40,565 bases of DNA from Pseudomonadota bacterium (GCA_947475315.1 CANJMY010000029.1:1-40565); one strand, 5' to 3'. Numbered from the stretch's first letter, positions 7,426-16,135 are shown. The notes: a model not told the origin generated them from the letters alone. Translations and numbers: made by a program.

Positions 7426-8490
7426 ATGAAGACCCAGCTCACCACCACCGCGTTCCTTGCGCTGGCCCTGCTCAGCGCGCCCGCCATGGCCGACGACAAC
7501 CGCCCCGGCACGCCGCCTCCGCATGGCGCGCCCCCGAGCGGCGAGGAGTCCAACCGTGGCACCCACGGCCAGGGCTACGGCTCGCACGGCGACTACGGCC
7601 AGCGTGACGACGACCACGGCAGCTACGGCCATGGCGACGACCGCGGCGACTACGGCCAGGGCCGCGACGAGCACGATGGCCACGGCGGCGAGTACGGCCA
7701 CGGTGGCGGGTACGGCCACGGTGGCGGGTACGGCCAGGGTGGCGGGTACGGCCAGGGTGGCTACGCCGTCACCGGCGTGAGCTTGGTCAACCACGCGGGC
7801 GTGGAGATGACGGTCTGGGTGGACGGCGCCTTCCGGGGCCCCGTGCGCGCCAACGACACGCGCACCTTCTCGGAGACCCCCGGTCTGCACCAGGTGCTCG
7901 CGCGCGGCGCGGACGGCTCCGTGCTCTACAACGGCACCGTGATGCTGGCGCCCCGCGGCCTCGGCTACGTCGAGGTCGTCCCGCCCTTCGCCACGGCCAC
8001 GCTGTTCAACAACGGCAGCGCCCCGCTCTACGTGTCGGTCGGCAACACCAGCCTGTGGCTGCTCCCGGGCGCTCGCCAGGACGTGCGTGTCCCCCACGGC
8101 TGCTCGCACCTGCTGACGTCGATCGTCGGGCTGCGCGGCGCGCTGGTCGCGGTGGGTGACTACGAGCTGCGCGCGGTCGGCGGGCAGCGGCTCTACCAGA
8201 CCATCGGCTGGACGCCCCCGCCCCGCCTGTCGCACACCGTCCTCACCAACCGCGAGCCCACCACCGTGCGCGTCTACGTGGACAACCGTGAGGTGCTCTG
8301 CCTGCGGCCCGGTGAGACCGCGTCGGTCGATCTGACCGGCGGCCGTCACCAGGTGATGATCGCGGAGGTCCGCGGCCGGGTGCTGTTCAACGCGCCGGTC
8401 GACGTCCGGGCGGGCAGCCGCTCGGTGGTCGACATCTGGCACGGCGTGCGCATCGAGTCGGTCAACGGGACCTACGTCGCGTCGCGCTAG
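7426..8490 (+). CDS. Secreted His/Gly/Tyr-rich protein with triplicated beta-domain
   Basis: This 354-residue protein starts at ATG 7426 after an excellent AGAGGAGGAGAAG site. Residues 1-22 are a Sec signal peptide ending A-M-A. Residues about 24-113 are low complexity, rich in Gly, His, Tyr, Asp and Gln, with repeats such as YGHGGGYGHGGGYGQGGGY, reminiscent of metal-binding or adhesive sequences. The rest appears to be three diverged repeats of a beta-rich unit, each with an N-x-V-x-V-(D/G)-N pattern, an L-x-P-G turn and a G-x-H-Q-V or equivalent strand (starting near residues 115, 185 and 265). I do not recognise a named family. Metal binding through the His-rich region is an inference only. 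Confidence 0.8.
   Translation: MKTQLTTTAFLALALLSAPAMADDNRPGTPPPHGAPPSGEESNRGTHGQGYGSHGDYGQRDDDHGSYGHGDDRGDYGQGRDEHDGHGGEYGHGGGYGHGGGYGQGGGYGQGGYAVTGVSLVNHAGVEMTVWVDGAFRGPVRANDTRTFSETPGLHQVLARGADGSVLYNGTVMLAPRGLGYVEVVPPFATATLFNNGSAPLYVSVGNTSLWLLPGARQDVRVPHGCSHLLTSIVGLRGALVAVGDYELRAVGGQRLYQTIGWTPPPRLSHTVLTNREPTTVRVYVDNREVLCLRPGETASVDLTGGRHQVMIAEVRGRVLFNAPVDVRAGSRSVVDIWHGVRIESVNGTYVASR
7678..7764 (+). repeat. 18-bp coding tandem repeat (GHGGGY units)
   Basis: The unit GGCCACGGTGGCGGGTAC is present as two perfect copies (7696-7731), a third with one change (7732-7749), a diverged leading copy (7678-7695) and a shortened final copy (7750-7764). Each unit encodes six residues, so gain or loss keeps the reading frame. 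The C-to-G change shared by the last two copies swaps His for Gln. Confidence 0.8.
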
Positions 8491-8503
8491 TCTGACCTGA
8501 CCG

Positions 8504-9304
8504 TCAGGGGCTCGGGGCCGCAGGCTCCGGGCTCGCTGACGTCCCTGACGGGGCGGGCGCAGCAGCCGGCGCTGCCTCGGTCTCGGGCGCCGGGGCCGGT
8601 CGGACGGTCCCGTCGAAGGTGCTCGGGAAGGAGGCACCAGCGAGTCGCTCCGCCCACACCTTGTCGAGCGCCTTGGCGGCGAGGCCGCTGAACACGCCGC
8701 CGCCGGGGATGGGGATCAGCGCCGTGGGGTCACCCGAGTCGATGCCGCGAAGCAGCAGGCGAACCTCGGACGGCTCGATCCACGTCCCGGGCTTGTCGCC
8801 CGCCTGCACGCTCATCGCCGACCCGAGCATCTCCACCCACAGGTCCTCGTGGGTGACGGCGCCGGGGCGGCCCATGATGCCGGTGAGGACAGCGTGATCG
8901 CCGAACTGCTCGACCACCGCGATCACCCAGTGCTCGCGACCGCCGATGGTGCAGCGTCCGCCGTCCGTCCAGGTCTTGGGGCTGGGCTCGTAGGGCAGAT
9001 CCCAGTGCACCGACGCGCACGCCGCCTCCGCCCAGGCGCTCGCCTCGGCGATCGGCACGATCGGGCTGGTGGTGTCGATCCAACGGACGTCGAACCACGT
9101 CGACCCGTCCGCCGCGTCCACCGAGATCGCGTCGCGCGTGACCTTGACCACGGAGTTGTCCAGCACGGACATCACAAAGCCCGCGCCCTGGTAGACGTGA
9201 TGCGGACGGTCCTCGATGCCTCGCGGCATCGACGCCAGCCTGTCCCCGACCCCGCAGCCCGCCAGCGCGAGCGTCAGCGCCAGAGTTTGTCGCCCGGATT
9301 GCAC
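8504..9304 (-). CDS. Predicted lipoprotein of unknown function
   Basis: This 266-residue protein starts at GTG 9304, preceded by AAGGAG seven bases upstream. The N-terminus MQSGRQTLALTLALAGC is a short lipoprotein signal with lipobox L-A-G-C. The middle is a mixed alpha/beta domain with several Trp and two or three Cys (ACASVHWDLPYEP, GGRCTIGGREHWVIAVVEQ). The last about 40 residues are a Pro/Ala/Glu tail. No family is recognised. Its first 31 bases overlap the end of the ChaN-like gene, so the two are almost surely cotranscribed and translationally coupled. It converges closely with the repeat protein gene. Confidence 0.75.
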   Translation of the reverse strand: MQSGRQTLALTLALAGCGVGDRLASMPRGIEDRPHHVYQGAGFVMSVLDNSVVKVTRDAISVDAADGSTWFDVRWIDTTSPIVPIAEASAWAEAACASVHWDLPYEPSPKTWTDGGRCTIGGREHWVIAVVEQFGDHAVLTGIMGRPGAVTHEDLWVEMLGSAMSVQAGDKPGTWIEPSEVRLLLRGIDSGDPTALIPIPGGGVFSGLAAKALDKVWAERLAGASFPSTFDGTVRPAPAPETEAAPAAAPAPSGTSASPEPAAPSP

Positions 9305-9987
9305 GGCGGCTCCTTTCCAGGCTTGAGGACAAACGACTCAACCGGCGCCTGCGTCAGCCGCGCGGCCTGCCACGCGACGCCCTTGCCGCCTTCGACATGG
9401 CCGCGGCCGGTGACGATCACGACGTAGCCGGTGCCGTCCCAGTCCTTCAGCGCGGCCGAGGCGATCGCGTAGTCGCGCCAGGCCATCGCCTGGAGGAAGG
9501 TGCCCTCCTGCTCGATGGGGACGGGGTGCTCACCCATGCCTGGCCGCAGCAGGTCGATGTAGCGAGGCGGCAGCGACACCTCGACGTCGTCGGGCTTGGG
9601 GCCCAGGTCGACGCCCGCGCCGATCACCGTCACGCGGTCCAGGTCGTGCCCGGCCTCGATCAGCGGCGCGTACGGCCGGAACGCGAAGCCCCAGCTGTCC
9701 TTCCACTCCAGCTTGCTCGGCAGGTCCGACGCGTCGACCTGGCCGTGGTCGAACGCGTCGAGCACGCCCTGGTACTTGCGGTGCACCGCCTCCAGCGCCA
9801 CCCGCACCGGGGCGCGCTCCGCCAACCCGTGCACCACCTTGGACGCGCGCGACAGGTCAGGCTGAAAGCCGTGGCGCTCCCCAAGCACGATCACGGCGGG
9901 TGCGGCCGGCGCCGTCACGTCCGCGAAGCCGACGTAGGTGCACGCATCCGCCGCCTGGGCGCTCGCCAACCACAAGGCCAACCACAT
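9274..9987 (-). CDS. ChaN-like haem-binding-fold protein, exported
   Basis: This 237-residue protein matches the ChaN-like family (Cofac_haem_bdg, PF04187 by recall). It shows VIVLGERHGFQPDLSRA for the conserved G-E-x-H strand, RVALEAVHRKYQGVLDAF for the family's acidic/Arg segment, and EWKDSWGFAFRPYAPLI for the W-x-x-x-W...Y-x-P-L region. The start is ATG 9987 with GGGAG upstream; an in-frame GTG at 10005 would add six residues. The N-terminus MWLALWLASAQA is a short signal peptide, with no lipobox Cys in the right place. The ChaN prototype from Campylobacter binds haem dimers. Whether this one does is unknown. Confidence 0.7.
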   Translation of the reverse strand: MWLALWLASAQAADACTYVGFADVTAPAAPAVIVLGERHGFQPDLSRASKVVHGLAERAPVRVALEAVHRKYQGVLDAFDHGQVDASDLPSKLEWKDSWGFAFRPYAPLIEAGHDLDRVTVIGAGVDLGPKPDDVEVSLPPRYIDLLRPGMGEHPVPIEQEGTFLQAMAWRDYAIASAALKDWDGTGYVVIVTGRGHVEGGKGVAWQAARLTQAPVESFVLKPGKEPPCNPGDKLWR

Positions 9988-10011
9988 GTCGGACTCCCAC
10001 AGCACACTGGA

Positions 10012-10716
10012 TCACACGGTGGGCGGGCCACCGCCACGTCGCCATGTGTCGCGTCCCCAGCCGAGCGCGGACAGCCGGTCCGCCAGCAGCCCGGGGAACC
10101 GGGGGCCCCAGGTCGCGTTGAGCGGGGACGGGTGCGGCAGCGGGAACACGTCCAGCGTGCGGCGCGCGCCGTCTGGCGCCACCACGTCCACGCGAACGCC
10201 GGTGCTGAACCGATCCTCGCGTGCCCAGTGGGCGGTCAACGCAGCGGTCGAAGGCTTGTCCGTCCCGAACCAGAAGAAGGCCTCGCGGCCGAGCGCCAGC
10301 ACCGTGTCGCCGCTCCAGCCGTGCACCAGCAGGTCGCGCACCACGGGCGCAAACACCGCGCGGGTCTTGGGCGCCCACACCTTGTTCTCGATGGGCTTGT
10401 ACGGGACCATGTTCGCCCAGAACACGTACCGACCGGCCTCCACCGACGCCGCGAAGTCGGGCATGGGGGTGCCAAACAGCGCCTTGTGCAGGCCGACCCT
10501 CACCTTCTGCCCACCCGCCCCAATGAACGGGAAGCCGTGGATGATCTCGTGGCGGCCCGGGTCGCGGCCGAACATACACACGCGCGCGCCCGGATCGCCC
10601 TCGCCCAGCACGGGGTCGAGCGGATCACGGCCGGCGCCGCGGTACACGTCCAGGTCGATGCGATCGAGGCCCGCCGCCAGCGCGCGGAACGCCTCGCGCC
10701 GCGCGTCAGGGGTCAT
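10012..10716 (-). CDS. Uracil-DNA glycosylase superfamily protein
   Basis: This 234-residue protein has the UDG superfamily fold signature. A strand ends in FGRDPGRHE (equivalent to the G-x-D/E-P-G water-activating motif), followed by [12 protein letters not shown] and then the C-terminal catalytic-type loop H-P-S-P-L-N. No Cys set for a 4Fe-4S cluster as in families 4 and 5 is evident. The expected reaction is removal of uracil or a related damaged base from DNA, but substrate preference cannot be read. The ATG at 10716 overlaps the stop of the upstream aldolase gene as ATGA, an unusual operon partner. Confidence 0.78.
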   Translation of the reverse strand: MTPDARREAFRALAAGLDRIDLDVYRGAGRDPLDPVLGEGDPGARVCMFGRDPGRHEIIHGFPFIGAGGQKVRVGLHKALFGTPMPDFAASVEAGRYVFWANMVPYKPIENKVWAPKTRAVFAPVVRDLLVHGWSGDTVLALGREAFFWFGTDKPSTAALTAHWAREDRFSTGVRVDVVAPDGARRTLDVFPLPHPSPLNATWGPRFPGLLADRLSALGWGRDTWRRGGGPPTV

Positions 10717-11777
10717 GCGATCGTGACGTCCTTGTTGAGGTACACGTCCTGCACCGCGTTGAGGATGGCGATGCCCTCACCCAGCGGCTTCTGGAAGGCC
10801 TTGCGGCCCAGGATCAGGCCGGTGCCGCCCGCGCGCTTGTTCACGACGGCCGTGCGCACCGCGTCCGCGAGGTCATGCTTGCCCGACTCGCCGCCGGAGT
10901 TGATCAGGCCGGACCGGCCCGCGTGGCAGTTGAGCAGCTGGTAGCGGGTCAGGTCGATCAGGTTGGACGTGGTCAGCGTGTCGTACACGGCCTTGCTGGT
11001 CTTGCCCCACCTGCCGAGCGCCGGGTCCGTGTAGCCGCCGTTGTGGTCGGGCATCTTCTGCTTGATGATGTCCGCGCCGATGGTCACGCCCAGGTGGTTG
11101 GCCTGCGCGGTGAGGTCGGCCGCGGTGGAGTGGTCGGCGGTGGGCGTCTTGAACGCGTCGTTGCGGACGTAGCACCACAGCACCGTGAACATGCCGAGGC
11201 TGTGCGCCTCCTCGAACATGCCGGCGATCTCCTGCAGCTGGCGGCGGCTCTCAGGCGCGCCCCAGTACACGGTGGCGCCGATGCCCGCCGCGCCCAGCTC
11301 GAACGCCTGCTTCACGCTGCCGAACGGGACCTGGTCGAACGTGTTCGGGTACGACAGCAGCTCGCTGTGGTTGACCTTCACGATGAACGGGATGCGGTGC
11401 GCGTACTGGCGCGACACGCTGCGGAGCACGCCGAACGTGGACGCGACCGCGTTGCAGCCGCCCTCGATGCCGAGCTTCACGATGTTGGACGGGTCGAACA
11501 TGGTCGGGTTGGGCCCGAACGAGGCGCCCGCGCTGTGCTCGATGCCCTGGTCGACCGGGAGGATCGACACGTAGCCGGTGTTGGCCAGGCGGCCGTGGCT
11601 GAACATGCGCTGCAGGTTGACCAGGACGTTCGGCCGGCGGTCCGTCTGGGACACGACGCGCTCGATGAAGTCCGGACCCGGGAGGTGCAGCTGCGACGCA
11701 GGCACGCCCACGCAGCGGTGCTCGAGCAGAGACTGGGCGGAGTCGCCGAGCAGCGTGGCGATCTGGCCGATGTCCAT
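10713..11777 (-). CDS. fbaB: Class I fructose-bisphosphate aldolase (DhnA/FbaB type)
   Basis: This 354-residue protein aligns by eye along its whole length with Escherichia coli FbaB (about 350 residues). Shared stretches include [81 protein letters not shown] (region of the Schiff-base Lys) and [17 protein letters not shown]. It cleaves fructose 1,6-bisphosphate to dihydroxyacetone phosphate and glyceraldehyde 3-phosphate, or runs in reverse in gluconeogenesis. The start is ATG 11777 with GGAGGAATC immediately upstream; the longer open frame to 12119 is shadow of the PAAR gene. It is divergent from that gene and overlaps the UDG-like gene downstream. Confidence 0.95.
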   Translation of the reverse strand: MDIGQIATLLGDSAQSLLEHRCVGVPASQLHLPGPDFIERVVSQTDRRPNVLVNLQRMFSHGRLANTGYVSILPVDQGIEHSAGASFGPNPTMFDPSNIVKLGIEGGCNAVASTFGVLRSVSRQYAHRIPFIVKVNHSELLSYPNTFDQVPFGSVKQAFELGAAGIGATVYWGAPESRRQLQEIAGMFEEAHSLGMFTVLWCYVRNDAFKTPTADHSTAADLTAQANHLGVTIGADIIKQKMPDHNGGYTDPALGRWGKTSKAVYDTLTTSNLIDLTRYQLLNCHAGRSGLINSGGESGKHDLADAVRTAVVNKRAGGTGLILGRKAFQKPLGEGIAILNAVQDVYLNKDVTIA

Positions 11778-11879
11778 GATTCCTCCGTAGGGGTCTGTCG
11801 TGCGGAAACGAGGGGCCGCTGGCGTATCCCGCACCGCGGGCGGATGGTATGCTGCGCGCACAGGGATCCGGGAGTCCAA

Positions 11880-12164
11880 GTGCCGCCTGCCGCACGAAAC
11901 CTCGACCTTCACGTCTGCCCGCTCGTCACGGGCGTCGTGCCCCACGTGGGCGGGCCGCTGATCGGCACCGCAGCCAACGTCCTGATCGGGGGCATGCCGG
12001 CCGCCTGCGCCGGGGACGTCGCCACCTGCGTCGGCCCGCCGGACGCGTTGCTCCCTGGGTCGGCCACCGTGCTGATCGGTGGCAGACCGGCCGCGCGCAT
12101 GGGCGACATGACCGTCCACGGCGGCTCGATCATGTCAGGCTGCCCGACCGTGATGATCGGCTGA
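11880..12164 (+). CDS. Orphan PAAR-domain protein
   Basis: This 94-residue protein consists of little more than a PAAR domain. Its strand-turn pattern is characteristic: [54 protein letters not shown] and a final VMIG. GTG 11880 is preferred because GGGAG lies six bases upstream; an in-frame ATG at 11843 is also possible. In type VI secretion, PAAR proteins cap the VgrG spike and carry or recruit effectors. No VgrG, Hcp or sheath gene is in this window and there is no attached toxin domain, so it is an orphan here. Related phage or contractile-tail spike tips are an alternative. Confidence 0.85.
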   Translation: MPPAARNLDLHVCPLVTGVVPHVGGPLIGTAANVLIGGMPAACAGDVATCVGPPDALLPGSATVLIGGRPAARMGDMTVHGGSIMSGCPTVMIG

Positions 12165-12173
12165 TCGCGCGCT

Positions 12174-13223
12174 TCAAGGCGCCGCGGGCAGCTCCCACGT
12201 GATCAGGTCCCGGCTCCGGGCGAGCCCGATCACGCCGTGTCCCCCGACAAAGTCCGTCGTGTCGCTCGCGGCGAAGAACAGATAGGCGAAGCCGTCGATC
12301 CCGCGCGCGTCGCACAGGCTGGCGCCGGTGGCCGGGACGCCTGTGTTCCAGGGCTGCGTCGGGACGCTCAGCGGCTTCGGCGTCCCCCACTTGAGCCAAC
12401 CGATCGCCTTGTCCTCGTCGCCGGTGAGCGCGGCGATCGCCGGGGCCAGGCCTACGCGCTGGCTGCCAAGCACGGACCACCCCTCGCCAAGCCGCAGGAA
12501 GCGCGAGAGGCTCAGCGGCGGCGCGGCGGCCGCCGGCCCCCAGTACCCGTCGATGTTCCCCGTCCGCGACACCGAAACCCAAGGTTCGCCATTCTCGGTC
12601 GACATGGCGATCAGGCCGAGCGACGCGTGCCCGAGCGTCACGGCGGAGGTGGTGCGCTCAAGGCCCGTCCCCCGCTCCGGATCAAACGCCTCCGGCGCCT
12701 CCCAGGTGGACAGATCGTCCGAGTGCCAGGCCCAGGTCGCGGGCTTGACGCCGTCCGCGGCCACCTCGGACGCGGTGAGCAGGAAGCGTCCGTCGTCGTC
12801 GCGGGTGAGGTCCGGTGTCGCCAGGCCCGCGGCGGTCGGCACGTCGATCGCCTCCGCCAACGACCAGCGGGTCGTGTCCACGCTGACCAGGTGCACCACG
12901 TCCCGTCGACCGGTCGCCACCGTCAGGCGCGACGCGAACAGGTGCCACTGCCCCACCGTGAACCGCACCGACACGTCCGACAGCGACTCACCCGGTCGGT
13001 CGACCAGCGGGCCACGGAGCGTGTCCCAGGGCACCAACTTGGCGGCGATCGCCGCGTACTCGATGCACACGTTGGCGAGCGGGTACGGCCCGCGCGTCAC
13101 GCCGCCGGAGTCGACGAGGTCGAGGTCGTCGTCGGCGCGCGGACCGCCACGACAGCCGACGAGCGCCGCGGCGCCCACGAAGATCGCTAGCGTGACACCA
13201 GCGCGTCCAACCCGACCTGCCAC
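12174..13223 (-). CDS. Lipoprotein with GH43-like beta-propeller features
   Basis: This 349-residue protein starts at GTG 13223 (GGGAGG upstream). The N-terminal MAGRVGRAG, hydrophobic core and L-V-G-C (Cys24) form a lipoprotein signal. The mature part contains repeating blade-like elements with Asp/Ser-x-D-L-x-x-W: HSDDLSTWEAP and ARSRDLITWELP, seen in five-bladed propellers of GH32/GH43/GH68-type folds, and other blades such as QWHLFASRL and GFAYLFFAAS. I cannot assign catalytic acids, so glycan binding or an unrelated propeller role is as likely as hydrolysis. It overlaps the end of a WD40-like remnant upstream. Confidence 0.65.
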   Translation of the reverse strand: MAGRVGRAGVTLAIFVGAAALVGCRGGPRADDDLDLVDSGGVTRGPYPLANVCIEYAAIAAKLVPWDTLRGPLVDRPGESLSDVSVRFTVGQWHLFASRLTVATGRRDVVHLVSVDTTRWSLAEAIDVPTAAGLATPDLTRDDDGRFLLTASEVAADGVKPATWAWHSDDLSTWEAPEAFDPERGTGLERTTSAVTLGHASLGLIAMSTENGEPWVSVSRTGNIDGYWGPAAAAPPLSLSRFLRLGEGWSVLGSQRVGLAPAIAALTGDEDKAIGWLKWGTPKPLSVPTQPWNTGVPATGASLCDARGIDGFAYLFFAASDTTDFVGGHGVIGLARSRDLITWELPAAP

Positions 13224-13619
13224 GCCGCCTCCCGATCCGCCTTGAGTCTAGCCGGTTCGGCGTCGAGCACGCGCCGATCCCAGCGGCGGACGGTGTGGTC
13301 CCGGGACGCCGTGCAGATCATCGTGCCGTCGCCACCACCCGCGGCCAGCCCGCGACCGTCGCTCAAGAGCGCCAAGTCGACGACGACCCGCCCCTCCACC
13401 GGCACCGTGCGGAGAGGCGTGGTCGCGTCGCCCGCGTACAGGTCGATCCGATCGTCCACTGCCACGGCTCGAAGCGCGCCCGTCGCGTCCACCGCCGCCG
13501 CCACCGTCGACGTGGCCGGGAGCCACAGCGCCGCTGCGCCACACGCGCCCGATCAGGTCGCCAGGGACGAGATCGTGCTCATGACCGTCGGGCAGTCGCA
13601 GTCGTACGAGGGCGCGCAT
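13187..13619 (-). pseudogene. Frameshifted remnant: FHA-like start joined to WD40-like tail
   Basis: On the minus strand, MRALVRLRLPDGHEHDL then VPGDLIGRVWRS (13619 to about 13530) looks like the beginning of an FHA domain. The homologous-looking reading then moves to another frame: ALWLPATSTVAAAVDATGA (from about 13531) continues into RIDLYAGDATTPL, LLSDGRGLAAGGGDGTM and SRDHTVRRWDRR, typical WD40 blade elements, ending at TGA 13187. A TGA at 13553-13555 blocks the second frame upstream. There is no strong ribosome binding site. The simplest reading is a decayed or deletion-fused gene with an indel. An assembly error is the alternative. This explains the otherwise empty stretch between the propeller lipoprotein and proA. 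Confidence 0.45.
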
Positions 13620-13686
13620 CGTATGCACGGTCGAACCCGCACACACGACCACCGCGGGCCGCTCCACTCCATCACCGTGCTCGCGC

Positions 13687-14967
13687 CTAGGGGAGCGGAC
13701 GATGCGTGTACGCAACCTCGCCCGTGCGCGTCATCGTGACGGTCTGACCCGAGCCTTGCAGGACCCAACGTGAGGTCAGCAGGCCATCCACGCCCACCGG
13801 CCCGCGCGCGTGCAGGCGGGCCGTGCTCACCCCCACCTCGCCACCCAGACCAAAGCGGTAGCCGTCGGCGAAGCGCGTGGACGCGTTCCAGAACACGCAG
13901 GCGCTGTCCACGTCGGCGATGAAGCGGTCGGCGGTGGCGGCGTTGGCCGTGACGATCGCGTCGGTGTGGGCGCTGCCCCAGCGGCGGATGTGCGCGATGG
14001 CGGCCGCCACGTCGTCAACGATCGCGACCGTGGCGGCGAGGTCACCGTACTCGTGGTGGAGCGACGGCGCCGCCGGGAGGCCAAGCTCCACGGTTTGTTC
14101 CGGGTGCGCGAAGAGCGTCACGCCGTCGAGCGCGCCGAGCAGCGACGGCAGGTGGCCGGCCGTCACCAGGGCGCGGTGCACCAGCAGCGTCTCCATCGCG
14201 TTGCACGCGGCCGGGTAGTCCTTCTTGGCGTCGGTCACGATGCGCCGCGCCATGTCGATGTCGGCATCCACGTCCACGAACACGTGGCAGACGCCGTCGG
14301 CGTGGCCGAGCACCGGGATGCGCGTGTTCGACTGGATCGCGCGCACGAGCGCGTTCGACCCGCGCGGGATCACCAGGTCGATCACGTCGTCGAGCGCGAG
14401 CAGCTCGCCCACCTCTTCGCGCGTGCGGACCAGCTGGAGCACCGCACGGGGCAGCTCCGGCGCGAGCGCGTCGCACAGGACCTCGTGGAGGATCGCGTTG
14501 CTGCGAGACGCCTCCGCGCCGCCCTTCAGCACCAGCGCGTCGCCTGCGCGCAGCGCGAGCGCGGCCAGCTGCGGGAGCGCGTCGGGGCGAGACTCGAAGA
14601 TGATCAGCAGCACGCCAATCGGCGTGGTCTCCAGCCGCAGATCCATGCCGCTGGCGACCTCGGTGTGGCGCAGCTTGCGGCCGATCGGCTCGTCCATCGA
14701 GGCGATCGCGCGGATGCCGTCCGCCAGCACCGCCAGCTTGCTGCGCGACAGATCCAGGCGCGCGGCCAGCGCCGACGACAGCTTGCCTGCGGCCACCGCC
14801 TCCGCCGCCTCACCCACGTCCAGCGCGTTGGCGGCGAGGATCTCGGCCTCTCGCGCGACGAGCGCGTCGGCCATGCGGTTCAACGCGGCGACACGCCCCT
14901 GGGTGCCCGCGCGCAGCAACGCCGGCATCGCGGCGCGCGCGGCGATCGCTTGATCGCGAGCGGTCAT
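13687..14967 (-). CDS. proA: Gamma-glutamyl phosphate reductase
   Basis: This 426-residue protein is ProA, which reduces gamma-glutamyl phosphate to glutamate semialdehyde with NADPH in proline synthesis. It shows the aldehyde-dehydrogenase-fold features of the family: PIGVLLIIFESRPD, LKGGAEASRSN, DLVIPRGSN, VLGHADGVCH, the catalytic-Cys segment YPAACNAMETLL, and a C-terminal VFWNASTRFADGYRFGLGGEVGVST with RGPVGVDGLLT. Length is normal (about 415-430). The ATG at 14967 overlaps the proB stop as ATGA; the longer upstream frame is shadow of proB. Confidence 0.96.
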   Translation of the reverse strand: MTARDQAIAARAAMPALLRAGTQGRVAALNRMADALVAREAEILAANALDVGEAAEAVAAGKLSSALAARLDLSRSKLAVLADGIRAIASMDEPIGRKLRHTEVASGMDLRLETTPIGVLLIIFESRPDALPQLAALALRAGDALVLKGGAEASRSNAILHEVLCDALAPELPRAVLQLVRTREEVGELLALDDVIDLVIPRGSNALVRAIQSNTRIPVLGHADGVCHVFVDVDADIDMARRIVTDAKKDYPAACNAMETLLVHRALVTAGHLPSLLGALDGVTLFAHPEQTVELGLPAAPSLHHEYGDLAATVAIVDDVAAAIAHIRRWGSAHTDAIVTANAATADRFIADVDSACVFWNASTRFADGYRFGLGGEVGVSTARLHARGPVGVDGLLTSRWVLQGSGQTVTMTRTGEVAYTHRPLP

Positions 14968-16082
14968 GGGGCCTCCGATCCGCGCACGATCACGACCTGA
15001 TCCCGGTGCACGACGGCCTTGCCGCGGCCGGTGGACGCGCCGATCGCGGCGCGGATCTCGTCGGAGCTGCGGTCGGTGCGGCCGCGCGCGAACTCGCCCG
15101 CCTCGTCGCACACGGACACCACGGCGCCCGCCGCGAAGGAGCCGTCCACCGAGGAGATGCCGGGCATCAGCAGCGAGGCCTTGCGGTGGATCAGCGCGTC
15201 ACGCGCGCCCTCGTTCACCACCAGGCGACCCTCAGGCGCGGTCGCGAAGGCGAGCCAGCGACGCACGCTGTTCATGCCGACCTCAGCGGGGAACCAGGTG
15301 CCGACGTCCTCGCCGGCGAACACGCGGCTCAGCACCTGCGGGTCGCCGCCGCTCGCGACGACCACGTGCACGCCCGACGCTGCGCCCACCTTGGCGGCGG
15401 CGATCTTGGCGCCCATGCCGCCGCGACCCAGCGCCGAGCCTGCGCCGAGCTTCACCGGGCCGCCCTCCCACACCGGGATGCGCACGGACCCAGGCTCGCC
15501 GGGGGGCGCCGTGTAGATGCCGTCGACGTCGGTCAGCAGCGCGAGCGCGTCGGCGCCGATGCCGCCCGCGACCAGCGCGGAGAGGCGATCGTTGTCGCCG
15601 AAGATGGTCGAGCCCGACAGGGCGATCTCAGCGGTGGAGACGGTGTCGTTCTCGTTGATGATCGGCACCACGCCCAGCTCCAGCAGGCGGTCGAGCGTGG
15701 CGGCCAGGTGCACGTGACGGTGACGGCTGCCGAAGTCGTCCTCGGTCAGCAGCACCTGCGCGCAGGCCCCACCCAGGCGGCCGAAGAGCGCGTCATAGAA
15801 GGCCATGAGCGCGCTCTGACCGGCCGCGGCGCACGCCTGACGATCGACCACGGAGACCGGCTTGCGGTCAAAGCCGAGGCGCTCCGCGCCAAGGCCCACG
15901 GCGCCCGACGACACCAGGATGACCTGACGGCCGCCCTCCTGGAGCGCGCGCACCTGCTCCACCAACGCGCCCATTCGGCCCAGCGCAAGGCGGCCGTCGT
16001 CACGCGCGACCACGCCTGTGCCGACCTTCACCACCACGCGACGCGCGCGCACCAGCGGCTCACGGATCCCCGTTTGGGACAA
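14964..16082 (-). CDS. proB: Glutamate 5-kinase with PUA domain
   Basis: This 372-residue protein phosphorylates L-glutamate with ATP, the first step of proline synthesis. The amino-acid kinase domain (residues about 10-260) has VVVKVGTGVV, VSSGAVGLG, INENDTVS, FGDNDRLSALVA and TDVDGIYT. The C-terminal about 75 residues are a PUA domain (GRLVVNEGARDAL, LLMPGISSVDGSFAAGAVV). The start is TTG 16082, supported by GGAGG five bases upstream and no better alternative. Proline feedback inhibition is usual in the family; the binding loop is not distinctive enough to judge here. It is translationally coupled to proA. Confidence 0.96.
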   Translation of the reverse strand: MSQTGIREPLVRARRVVVKVGTGVVARDDGRLALGRMGALVEQVRALQEGGRQVILVSSGAVGLGAERLGFDRKPVSVVDRQACAAAGQSALMAFYDALFGRLGGACAQVLLTEDDFGSRHRHVHLAATLDRLLELGVVPIINENDTVSTAEIALSGSTIFGDNDRLSALVAGGIGADALALLTDVDGIYTAPPGEPGSVRIPVWEGGPVKLGAGSALGRGGMGAKIAAAKVGAASGVHVVVASGGDPQVLSRVFAGEDVGTWFPAEVGMNSVRRWLAFATAPEGRLVVNEGARDALIHRKASLLMPGISSVDGSFAAGAVVSVCDEAGEFARGRTDRSSDEIRAAIGASTGRGKAVVHRDQVVIVRGSEAP

Positions 16083-16097
16083 GACGCCTCCGAGCGG

Positions 16098-16113
16098 CTC
16101 CGCTATCGCGGAG
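16098..16113. other. Perfect short hairpin in proB leader
   Basis: CTCCGC-TATC-GCGGAG is a perfect 6-base-arm inverted repeat located 16 bases upstream of the proB TTG, in the divergent gap. It could be a leader hairpin or an operator. No further evidence is visible. Confidence 0.3.
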
Positions 16114-16135
16114 TCGTCAGGATCGCAGCTAGCAC

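Noticed and set aside
7678-7764. 18-bp repeats considered as a CRISPR array
   Set aside because: Repeats are contiguous without spacers, in frame, and encode a GHGGGY protein repeat.
10875-12164. 429-residue plus-strand frame that includes the PAAR domain
   Set aside because: Only the last 94 residues are real; the rest is antisense of fbaB. The GTG with ribosome binding site at 11880 gives the correct gene.
12237-13245. Long plus-strand frames opposite the propeller lipoprotein
   Set aside because: No domain, no signal, and coding signals favour the minus-strand lipoprotein with GGGAGG and lipobox.
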